Assembly: GCA_022385755.1 (NCBI GenBank)
Contig: MU278381.1
Span: 1-64,000 of the forward strand
DNA from: Trametopsis cervina
Taxonomy: Eukaryota > Basidiomycota > Agaricomycetes > Polyporales > Irpicaceae
Length of the DNA: 64,000 nucleotides
Direction: 5' to 3'
Part shown: positions 11,327 to 20,854 of the stretch, in pieces
How the letters are laid out: each line of letters begins with the position of its first letter
Numbering within the stretch: position 1 is the stretch's first letter
The notes under the pieces: model-generated
Seen by the model: only the letters and a program-made list of their open reading frames with translations
Database searches by the model: none
Told to the model about the DNA's origin: nothing
Program-made: the position numbers and the translations under genes

Positions 11327-14300
11327 ATGTCGGTATTCACGTACGTTGACACGCGTTGTATTGCTCAAAGTCGTTCAAGCATCTCCTGGACAGTATGCTT
11401 CACACGCCTGTGGAAATGGATGTTATGGCGGGAGAGAAGGTTGATTGCGATGCCATGCTGGCGTATCTCCTTTCAATGACACTTGAACACGCAAGCGAGC
11501 GGAAGTCACCAGCACATGGGCTTCTGCACGAATGCCTCCATGACGTGAACGAGCTCTGTAGCGAACCGGAACTGACACAACTTGTTCGCGCATGGTATCC
11601 CTGTTCTTTGCCGTTCTATGCATATGCAAGGCTCTAATTGTTGGCTACGAGCAGTACGGTCAAGAAACAAGAAGAGTCCGAGTGGTATACGCCGCTGGTG
11701 GAACTGGTGAATATGGCTCTGGACAAGTTGGAGACGCCACAAGCTACGGATCCCAACAAGGGCGTGGCCCGCCTTCGCAAAGTCTCGAAAGGGCCGCAGT
11801 CTGTGTTGCTTGCACGTCTCGCGGACAACAGGGACTACGGAGAATATCCCGAATCGGCACATTCACAGACGAGTCCGGGCCTCATTCTGATCACAGCCGC
11901 AACAGCATCCAGAATCTACAACGGTTTTAACATAGATCAGTTCACCCTTTCCACTGCGCCACGACATCAGTATCGACAGATCCTCACCAAAACACCTGAC
12001 GAGCGGGTCGGTTGGCACGAGGTGTTGTCGTCGTTTGAAGTGCAGAGAAACTTCACGCGGAAACAGCTGAGGGACCCCCCGACGACGTATACGGTACCCG
12101 CGAGGGTGGATCCGTATACGTATTCTCATATGACGGGGAACGTTATCATCACTAAGCTGGACGGTGAAGTGGTTAGTTTCCCAACAGCAGATGGTATGTG
12201 CTGTATGTCCAGGACAGTTGTGTCTGCCTCTGACTGCATCGACTGGAAGACAAACCTACAGGTCGCCCTGGCGTGCCTCATGAATCTGCTATTGCATCGT
12301 CGCCATCGTCGTCGTCGTCGTCGTCGTCCTCGCCAAGTCAGCCTGCACTGTCCTCTTGCCAGAATTCTGATGCTAATGTGATGACAGAATTGCAGCATCC
12401 GTCGTCTGATTTCGATCTATTTGGCAGCGTCGCCTCCTGGTCAAAGCCTGGTAAGCCAGCGTCAGCGTTGTCAATGTACAATGTGGAAAAGTTCTACTGG
12501 CTGGCTGTTCTAACCTAGTGCTCGCAGCCTTGAAGCGGTCATCGACTGATCCTGACCCGCCTTCTCAACCGCCTGCAAAGAGGAGCCGGGGCGAAGGATC
12601 ATCTGCACAGGTATACGAGACAGCGATGTACTACGACGACGACGATACAATTGGTGACGGACATGACTATCCTACGAAAATGGTTATCTACGCTACCGAA
12701 CGTCTGGGGAGTCTTCCAGTGGTAACGCACTCTTTGGGTGTGCTGTTCAAAGGTCCGTCTGTCCGTCCGTTCCTCGTATATTGATTCATTATTCGTCGAC
12801 CTAATCATGATCATGACATGTCAATTGCAGATGACGTATTCCGTCTATGGTGGCATGACCGTCACGGGGTGATACAGACCGAGGGGGTCAACTTTATTCA
12901 GGACCTGCCCCGATTTCTCGTGTTGTTATTGGCCATCCAGCGATTCAACCGCACAGACTGGGGTGTTCCCCCTGACTTTCCGCTTACCCCTGCGTGCGGA
13001 AACGAATCAGTCGGCGCGGCACCGCCATATGAGCCCACACCGCGAACGAATGTGATGTTCCCCGCCAAGGGCGATCTGGCGGAAAAGACGGTCACGGTTT
13101 TATGGGATGCGCTGCATTCTAGGACGTATCGATTGCGAGGGCGCGCTACGGCCCTGTACAATGTCGAATACAGTGACGATCAAGGCCGGTCCTTCGTAAT
13201 GAAAGTCAGCAGCCCGTACAAGCACCATCTCCCCGAAGCAGAGATCATCCAAGGTGCATGTAAGCTGCAACCCACGACCGTCAAGGGCGAGAGTGTGAAC
13301 AAGTTTGATCACAAGAAGCATCTGCCGTTTGTGCTGTGCCACATGGAGGTTGCGGCTTCTGATACGACTGTCGTGCGTAAAGCCCTCGACCTGCGTCCTG
13401 AGACGGGACGAATCATGCGGATCACGGTGTTTGAAAAGCTACACCGATTCGTTGAGAAAGGATTCAAGCCGAAGGATCTTTTCCGATGCTGGCTTGAGGC
13501 TGTACACTGTGAGTGACATCGCATCTCACTGCCTAGTGCTAGTGCTACCTCTGACGACGTGTTTCATAGGCCATTATCTGCTATGGGCAAATGGTTATGA
13601 ACACACAGACCCAAGCCTCGAGAACTTGCGTATCCGGAAAGTGGGCGAAACACCGTATGGTGTACTGAACGATTTCGACCTCGCGATCACGCCGGGTCAA
13701 TCCCGCGGTCTGGGCGAACGCACTGGGACGATGCCATTCGTGGCTGTTGACCTCCTGTGCGCCGAGTTCTGGGATAAGGGATCGATCGAACGAGTGTACC
13801 GCCACGATCTGGAAGGCTTGCTATGGGTCCTCGCATGGATTGTACTCCGACTGGACGCGAGCAACGACTTCAAGGAGGCCCTTCCCAACCACAGTAGCAA
13901 TATGGACCTCTGGACCGCGGATAACGTCGATTTTATTCGAGTGTTTAAAGTCGATCTCATGCGTAAGATTGCTGGCGGGGACTTGGGACCGCATGTTCGG
14001 TGGCAATCTCCTGATGCCAAGTTCATCTGGGGCTTTGTGTCGCAGTCGTTGCGTGCGCTACACAATCGTCTAGAGGCGTATGTACGGCAAAAGTACCAGG
14101 ACCGTGTCAGAGGGCTTGAAGCGAGAACGGTGGGCGGACTTGATAAGAAGTATTGCGAGAAGCAGTTTACTCCGGTTGGGGAATATTCGTCGATGCAGCT
14201 GGGATATTTGTTCGTCTGGGCGAACATCCGTGAGGTTTGTGGCGATCAGTACTATGAGGAGCTGAAGGAGGCGGTTGGAATGGATTTAGATCTCCCAGCA

Positions 14301-14348
14301 GCAGATGTGGCTCCCGCACTGTCACAATTCGTAGCGAATCCATTTTGA
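11327..14348 (+). CDS. FunK1-type protein kinase, copy B
   Basis: Seven exons (11327-11340, 11394-11594, 11655-12193, 12262-12450, 12528-12752, 12831-13508, 13570-14348) keep phase and give 874 residues. The first exon codes only four and two-thirds codons, as in copy E. N-terminal ~600 residues: a helical region with LHECLHDVN, the RLRKVSKGPQSVLLARLA block, a poly-Ser tract (12292-12335), and an acidic linker before LGSLPVVTHSLGVLFK. Kinase part: the FVMKVS lysine, HTDPSLENL near 627, DFD near 650 and PFVAVDLL. HTD replaces HRD, so catalytic strength is uncertain. The first six exons are closest to copy E, but the last exon is of the A/C/D type, and the 3' flank becomes E-like again after about 14440. 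It is therefore a recombinant gene. No stop or frameshift seen. Confidence 0.85.
12292..12335 (+). repeat. TCG-type trinucleotide tract coding poly-Ser in kinase B
   Basis: Tandem CATCGTCGTCGT-type triplets run through exon 4. The same position in copy E (46778-46802) has a shorter tract, so the serine run varies between paralogues. Confidence 0.7.
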
Positions 14349-14781
14349 AGGTCCATTGCAGTGTTTCTGTTTCTGTCTCTCTTTGCATACCTCGTTTCTT
14401 TCCACCGCTGTACGACAATTACCATGCTGCTAGCCAATATTGGTCTAACAGTACGCCATAAATTCGTTCCTTTCGACCAGTGTTATAGAGTGCCAGATAC
14501 AAACAAATCCCCCAGAAAATATGGCTAAGTACAGGCTTGCCGGTGTTGAATGAAGCACAACGAATGTGGCTCGCCAGCGCACGCCATCCTGTGCATCTCC
14601 CAAGCAGCCTACCTTGAACGCCCGCCTCGCCTCACAGTCTCTAAATGGGTCCGTGAGGTGTCGTTATACGAGCTGTCATTATGTACAAACTGTCAGTCAC
14701 ATTAAGCACTCATCTAGTATACTGCATACTGTCCATGCCGCCGTTCCCTGAGCTCACTGTCGTCGTGATGCTGTTCGTCTC
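14349..14781. other. 3' flank of kinase B with paralogous intergenic sequence
   Basis: 14349-14470 resembles the flank of copy C (CCGCTGTACGACAATTACCAT...), and 14500-14740 resembles the flank of copy E in inverted orientation (44400-44620). No gene is seen. Confidence 0.55.
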
Positions 14782-16769
14782 TCACGATGCGCCCACCAAC
14801 TCCAACGCTTCCTCGAGCTCCTGGTGGATCGAGAACCCAAGCCGCCGTTGGTTTTTCGCCGCTCGCCGCCCGCCCGTCTTCCTGCAAACAGAAATATCCC
14901 CCATCAGCACACTTCCGCCTCTCACAACAAAACAGAAAAGAGCAGAAAAACAACGTGACGTACTGCTGCTCCTGACACACAAACGTCTCTGGCGCGCCCT
15001 CCCAGTCCGCCACGACGTCCAGTACCCCCGCCTGTCCGCGCTCCTCCTGGTCCGGCAGCCCGAACAGGTCTAGCGCGAGCTGGGTGTGCGACACCCCCGC
15101 GTACGTCGTCACGCATCGCGGGTTCACCATGATCCGCGCGGGCTCGAACACCGAGTTCGGCACCGTCAGTCGCTGCTGGCCCCCGGAGCCGGGGCGCGGC
15201 GGGTCGGCGAGCGGGAGGTCGTTCGCGTCGTAGTCCGACCCCGCATTCGCGTCCGCGTCCGGCTCGCGCTGCGGCGCCGCGTCCCGTCTTTGCTTACCCG
15301 CTTTTCCTGTTTTTCCTTTCGCAGCCGCGTTATCGAGCTCATCGACGTCCTTCATGCCCTCGCGCGCCTTGTGCACCCACAGGTCGCGGCAGAACCACGC
15401 CTGCGTGCTGTCGAGGCACTTGTCGTCTGGCCGACGGTCGGGCGGCGGCACGTCCGGGTGCGTCGCGTTTTCGAAGTTCGTGCCCGCGCGGTACGCGACG
15501 CCTGCGTAGTACGACTGTGCAGGGTCGACGACATGCGTGCCCGACTCGCAGCAGAACACCTGGAACGGCAGATGCCGCGCGTACCGCTCCGCGCCCACGG
15601 CGTCCCGCGGGGGCACGTTGCTCAGCGACGAGCCCGAAGACGAGACTGATTTCGACTGGCGGAACTGGTCCCCGTTGATGTCCCGCGTGCGCCAGCTGCG
15701 AGAACGCGTGAGTAAGAAAACTACGATGGGGAGGCGGAGGGGAACGCACGCACCGGTCGGAAAAGATAAAGAACCCATTGTGCTCCGCCCAGTCCATGCC
15801 GCATACCATTGCAGCCTCGTTTGCCTCGCTTACGCGCAGCGTCTCGAGAATGTCGTTCGGACACGTGAATCCTTTGAGCCAGATCACCCTCCTAAACTTG
15901 ATCTGTCGTTTCTCCCACAGCTCGTGCAGCGGCTCGAGCGCGAGGTTGCGCGTGTGCGCTTCCTCGAGCGGGTAGTAGGCGTACGTCGGCTGCTCTGTCA
16001 TGCCTGGCACCTTGCGGATGCGGAAGGGCACACCGAGAAGCGTCAGCACGGCCTCGCACAGGTCCGTCAGCGTCTCTGTTGAGTCCGACGAGTCGTAGTC
16101 GAGCATCGACACGAATAGGTTCGACGTCCCCAGCCGCCGTGCGAGCTGGATGATCACCGCGAGTTGATCGACGAGGAAGTGATCCGCAGAGTGGATCACC
16201 ATCCCGACGTAGTACAGGTGCCCCTGCCGCACGAGGTCGTCGTACTCGTCCTCGTTCTTGTTCTGCCCGAATGGCCGCGAGAGCGTCGCGCACTTGGACG
16301 CCACCCATCCGTTCGTCGTCAGCAGCTGTTCGATCGAGCTCAGCACAACCTGCGCATCCATATACGACGTGTCATGGCCCGTTATGCTGTCGCCATGAGG
16401 ATATCATCGGTGTGAGTACAGGCGGTCGTGCGCATGGACGGTGAGGAAGACGCACAAGGGCTTCTGTATCCGTTCCCAATAGTCCATAATCCCGTCGCTA
16501 ATGCTTTCAGAGAACATATCCGGCCTGTCGTCCCGCCCCATTCTGACCTGCAAAAACTTGTGCTTGCGCGCATCGAGCCCCTTCTCGCCGCGCGAGACGA
16601 GGTCGAGCACGCCGTGCTTTTGGATCTCAGTCGGGTCGGAGCCGCCGTAGAGCGAAGCCACCGTCGACGCGGTATGCGCGGGCGAGCCGACGAGGAGACG
16701 CAGAGCAACGACGAGGCCGGCGAAGAGAAGTAGTCGAATAAGAGAGCGTCGGCGGAGGGCGATGGCCAT
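14782..16769 (-). CDS. CAP59/CMT1-family alpha-1,3-mannosyltransferase-like glycosyltransferase
   Basis: Cryptococcal mannosyltransferase 1 family, type II Golgi glycosyltransferases of basidiomycetes. Exons on the minus strand 16769-16456, 16386-15754, 15695-14964 and 14881-14782 join in frame (592 residues). An ATG at 16769 is chosen because the ORF further up begins with TTG. Residues ~10-30 form a signal-anchor helix (LIRLLLFAGLVVALRLLV). The family core follows: FITGHDTSYMDAQ, VSMLDYDSSDSTE, TLTDLCEAVLTLLGVP, FRRVIWLKGFTCPNDILETL and GMDWAEHNGFFIFSDRW. A Lys/Asp-rich insertion of about 60 residues (AAAKGKTGKAGK...) sits before the C-terminal domain with CVTTYAGVSHTQLALDLFG. Acceptor and donor sugars cannot be told from sequence. 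A clean, probably functional gene. Confidence 0.9.
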
Positions 16770-16842
16770 GGTGCTGGCTCCGGCGACGTCGTGAGCGTCG
16801 AGGAGGGAAAGGTGGAAGAGGGTGCTGGCGCTAGCGCTCAAT

Positions 16843-16849
16843 TATAGTA
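16843..16849 (-). promoter_or_regulatory. possible TATA element of the mannosyltransferase gene
   Basis: CTATAAT on the minus strand about 75 nt before the chosen ATG, the spacing seen for other TATA boxes in this window. Weak match. Confidence 0.3.
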
Positions 16850-17199
16850 GACGTTGCGATTGACAGCACTTTATCTGGTACTTATACAACTCTCCGTCTA
16901 TCCCCCACCGTCTGTTGGCAGCATACTTCATCAACAGGTCGTACCACTACGCACGGCGTGTTTATTCGTAACACGCTATCAGAGGTGAAGGTCGAGGCGG
17001 AGCCCGTGGCAGTCTCCTAGCAGGGCGGATAGTAACGGCGGGCGGTTGGAGGCGTATCTAGCGGCCGTAGCGGGGAGCCTTCTGGCGTACAGAAGCTGCG
17101 TCGTTCACCAGTGCTCCCGGTCTGAAGCATGGGTCTAAACATTGTCTGCATATTGCGGAAGATGGCTGACGTGAGCAAACCTCAGGAGCTCGACCAATA
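16850..17199. other. intergenic, nothing recognised
   Basis: No ORF with family motifs; presumably the promoter of the mannosyltransferase gene and decayed sequence. Confidence 0.4.
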
Positions 17200-17474
17200 T
17201 TTTACTGCTCGAGGAGGCGAATACGAAGCTGAGGGCGAATTATTTCCCGGCGGACAATAACATTCAGACGTGGCAGACGATGCTGGTAGGGCCGAAATGT
17301 CGCGATGTCCTCAAGGATGACTACCTTAAGGACGGCATTCATCGCCGGTACCTTGGGAAGCGATGCTATTCGTGCCGCGCAAGTCATGGGCTACAACGTT
17401 ACAGGGATGTTGGGAAAGAGCAAGTGTGGACGACCTAACATTAGTCAGCTTCCAGAACCTCGGGCCTGCGAAGT
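17200..17474 (+). pseudogene. decayed 3' exon of the possible ART-like gene
   Basis: Near 17430-17474 the plus strand reads VSFQNLGPAK then a stop, matching the end of the intact gene at 19184-19929 (VSFQNLGPAN). Upstream residues are only faintly similar and interrupted. It looks like the 3' remnant of a third copy. Confidence 0.5.
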
Positions 17475-18015
17475 AATGTCGAGCGAGGTGAGTGGTGTGG
17501 CTGCAGATCGTAGAACTGTCGAGGGCTCACTTGTTGTTCGTTCGAGGGTGCTCGCAATATGAAAGCTGCACCGCGACTATGGAAGACAGCGACTGTCAGT
17601 GATACACCAAGTGCATTGCGGCGGGACCGTCGACGATGTACCGAGATAACTCGTCAATACCTCACATTCCGGGTTTCTGGTTTTGCGTTTGACAGAGCTG
17701 TGCGCCCTGTGAATACGCTATCCGAAGCTGGAAGGATTCCTGTCGGACTGTTTGGACAGATTTTCTGAACGAACTCTCGTGAACGACAAGCTCGCAATGC
17801 TATGGTGTGTACATATGTCTTCGAGCGAAATGAAATTCCATTATAATTGCTTCGTTCCTCAGGATCACGTGACCGTCATGTGGAATAGCTATGCGTTCAC
17901 AAATTCGAATGGCACGACGTCCACAGTGCACATACGGCTTCCTACATCCGACTATGCATTTGTGCCCGGACATGCACATCACACTCCGAGCATACACAGC
18001 CCACGACCTCATCCC

Positions 18016-18479
18016 TCAGTCGCCATGGTACTGGCCGCGGGCGAGCAGCACGGCAAGCGTAACGGGCGCACGGTTCGGACCGCGCTGGATGACCTCGTCG
18101 TTCTTCACGACATCGTTCACGAGGTCCTCGCGCAGGCCGAGGTTAACCAGCGCAGCCCGCGCATCTTGTGCTGCGCGATTCAATGTTCGCCAGTGGTCAG
18201 CACGCACGATGAGGGAGAAAAGGAGGTGAAGCGCACCGGTGTGGACGGGGTCATGCGTAGCATGGTCAGCGGACCAGGCGGCGTCGATATACTCGATGGG
18301 CTGCGAGGCTGCTTTGGACTCGTCGCCATGCTTTGCGAGGAGAGCCTTGGCGCCGGATTCGGTCAGGCCGCAGGAGGTGAGCACTGTAATGCGAGGCCGC
18401 TGTGTTAGCGCGACGTGCGCGACGGCGAGAAAGCACAGGCGTAGAAAATCGACTGACCTTGTACGGGGTCGCTGGACAT
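18016..18479 (-). CDS. 107-residue hypothetical protein, divergent partner of the possible ART-like gene (copy 1)
   Basis: Exons 18479-18458, 18383-18237 and 18170-18016 keep frame (phases 1 and 1), giving 107 residues. It starts MSSDPVQ, then CGLTESGAKALLAKHGDESK, a segment IEYIDAAWSADHA, and ends with QDARAALVNLGLREDLVND and RGPNRAPVTLAVLLA. It is all-helical looking, without signal peptide or TM helix. No family is recognised. Copy 2 at 24406-24878 has the same length, intron phases and exon sizes (22, 147, 155 nt), so the model is well supported. It is transcribed away from the possible ART-like gene 705 nt upstream. Confidence 0.75.
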
Positions 18480-19183
18480 TGTTAGCGCTGGAAGTTGAAG
18501 CGTTCAAGTGGTTAATAGGAGAGAGGAAGGGGAGATGGGGCGTTCTAGGGGTGTGCTTACTCGTATTTGAGAGGATCCCCCTGGGGAAGGAATATGGGGC
18601 GGTGGTCAACCCAGGCGCGTATGTCCATTCCATGACGCATGCGAAGTTTCCGAACAGGAAATGGCACATACGTTCATAGGTGTCCGAAAGGCCCGCGTAC
18701 GACGACCCGTGAACGCCTTTGTGTTCTCCCTTCATCACGCATACCGTCTGCTGACCATTTTCCTTCGTTTCAGATGAGAGATTCGTCCACATTATCTGAG
18801 GACCGTAGCGAGGAGAAGCATCTGCAGCCACCGCGATGACAGCACCCTTGTTTACTGGTGGAAACGCACCTATGGGATTACGTCTGTCCTGCGCTGTGCC
18901 AGTGCTTCCACCACCCTTTCTGCCTCTTGGCACAATGCATGAATGGGCATCGACACAGCGGAGCATGGGCAGCTGGTCTTGTACGTCTCTCATCTGTTCC
19001 ATTCCGGCGTCAGCACAGCGATAGCCGTGGTGTGCGGCGGCTGGCGAGCTTCACATGACCACCGCAGTGCAGTTCGGGGGGTACTGTCGGTCGCTCGCGA
19101 TGGATATAAATATTGGTTCGCTACGATACCATTCACCATCAGTCAGTACGACCACCGCCACTCACATCTTCAACAACACACCA
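18480..19183. promoter_or_regulatory. shared divergent promoter region of the pair, copy 1
   Basis: 705 nt between the two start codons. A TATA element (TATAAAT, 19105-19111) lies 73 nt before the plus-strand ATG. Nearly the same distance (703 nt) separates the second pair. Confidence 0.5.
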
Positions 19184-19929
19184 ATGGCACCCTCCACCGC
19201 CCGCTACGATCCGGACGGCGGTGACCCGCCCTCGGTGCTCAGCGCAAAAAAGCCCAACCTCACCAAGCCCCTGACGCTCTACCGCGGGACGTCTGTCAAG
19301 ACTGCGAAAGCGTCTGGTGCGCTCAAGGCGGACGGTACCCTGGGAACGCTACAGCTCTGGAGCGGCGCGTCTGCCGACTTCTCGCACGGGCAGAACACGG
19401 CATTGTACTGGACACCGTCTCGCGATCTTGCCATCACGTATGCGTGGCAGGACGCTTTCTTCACGAAGACGGACCAGATTATCTTCACTGCCACCCTCAA
19501 CCCCACAGGCTCTGGCGTGCAGCTGCAAGTCTTTGACGGCCCGGACTTGTCTGTGTGGCGGACGGTGCGTTGATCGTTGCGAGGATATATGTGTACCCCT
19601 GGGTCGCTGATGGCTTTTCGTTGTCGTGTTGTAGGCTGTGACGTGGGGTTGGACAGGGTCAGGCAGCAAGCCTTCCACCCTCTCAAACCACAATGTCATC
19701 GCGGGCTGGATCCAGACGAAGGCTGGCGGTGCGTATCCTTCAACTGCAGGGTGTGCAAGTGAGCCTGACGGCTCTCTCGGACGTTACAGGGCAGTACTGG
19801 CCGTCGAAGAGCAATCTCCCGCAGGGGAGCAAGAACTATGACGTGTATTGGCAGCTTGCGCTGACGACACAGAGTGTCGTGAATGGCTTAACAGGAGTAA
19901 GCTTCCAGAACTTGGGACCTGCGAACTAG
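19184..19929 (+). CDS. possible ADP-ribosyltransferase-like (DUF3990-like) protein
   Basis: Exon 1 19184-19564, exon 2 from 19635, last exon to 19929; the small second intron (about 19730-19760) is not certain. The product is about 215 residues. Exon 1 has the pattern LYRGTS ... ADFSHGQNTALYWTP ... AYAWQ, which resembles the Y-x-G-T / DFG-x-GFY / A-x-W-A layout of DUF3990-type ART-fold proteins. The catalytic residues cannot be assigned with confidence. No signal peptide is seen. The C-terminal part (TGQYWPSKSNLPQG, YDVYWQLALTTQ) is unfamiliar. It faces the 107-residue gene across a common promoter. Alternative: an unnamed basidiomycete family with no enzymatic role. Confidence 0.65.
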
Positions 19930-20395
19930 CGTCGTGCGAGGTGAGTCGTTTGGTTCTGGGTAATAGAACTATGGTTCATTTGTCTTTTTGTCCGTAGGTT
20001 TCATGCACTATACGCGATGGGAGGGAAAACGCTTGGGCGTGCTCCGCTTATTACTTTCCTGACCGTCTGCGAATATAAATGGCTGGAGATCATTGATGCA
20101 TTTGCGGAGAACAAGCCACAGAGACATTCTCAATGTACGCGTGAGCAGATGTGATACGCCTGCTGCTAAGATGGCCCAGTGCCTTTGCGACAGTTCACAG
20201 ATCTAGTGAAAATGTGCGACTTGAGGCGGTTTTGCAATTCACGAAGGCTACTTGGGAGATCCTCCAGGTATCGCGCACTGTCGAGCTACATGCGCTGCAA
20301 GGCAAGCCGGGAATTCTGAACATATGCATGTTGTAACAGCAAGATGATTACGCAGAGGTAAGGGTGGACTACGTATGCAAACGGAAAAATAGATA
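19930..20395. other. intergenic, nothing recognised
   Basis: Only short unsupported ORFs between the possible ART-like gene and the kinase tail relic. Confidence 0.5.
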
Positions 20396-20760
20396 CTATG
20401 AAGCGGCCTTCAACAGCAACGAAGGTAGCACTTGTGATAGTTGAGGAGCTACACCCGCTGGTGGAAATTCTAAGTCCATACCCACCGCATTCCTTAACTG
20501 CTCATACTGCTCATCATCACAGGCTTGTCGGATGATTGCCCACATGAACAAATACTCCAGTTGCATCGACGAGTATCCCTCTACCGCCATTCGCTGCGCT
20601 CCTTCCGGGCTTTACCAGTGTTCCCCAGTTGGTACGGAGCCGGCCTTTCCGCTGTCCACAGTAGTAGGGGCTCGTTCTCCACCGGTATGAGTTGGGGCAT
20701 TGGTATCTGACACTACATAACACTGGCCAGAAGGGACGAATTTAGGGCGTACTGTTAGGC
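20396..20760 (-). pseudogene. orphan E-type C-terminal end of a FunK1 kinase
   Basis: The minus strand encodes VEGYSSMQLEYLFMWAII and VGMDLEFPPAGVAPQLSQV, matching the unique C-terminus of copy E rather than that of copy C immediately upstream. A frameshift separates it from an earlier segment that matches the YQLEHTE region of copy E. It lies in the same orientation just beyond the end of copy C. Confidence 0.75.
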
Positions 20761-20854
20761 CAATATTGGTTAGCAGTATGGTAATTGTCGTACAGCGGTG
20801 GAAAGAAACGAGGTGTGCGAGGAGAGACAGAAACAGAAACACTGCGATGGACCT

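Noticed and set aside
15086..15649. 187-codon plus-strand ORF
   Set aside because: It is the antisense shadow of the mannosyltransferase exon 3, Arg-rich because of high GC, with no motif of its own.
18480..19002. Upstream extension of the 107-aa gene to a 328-codon ORF
   Set aside because: The upstream part is low-quality sequence over a promoter region. The spliced three-exon model is duplicated exactly at 24406-24878, so the long ORF is chance read-through.
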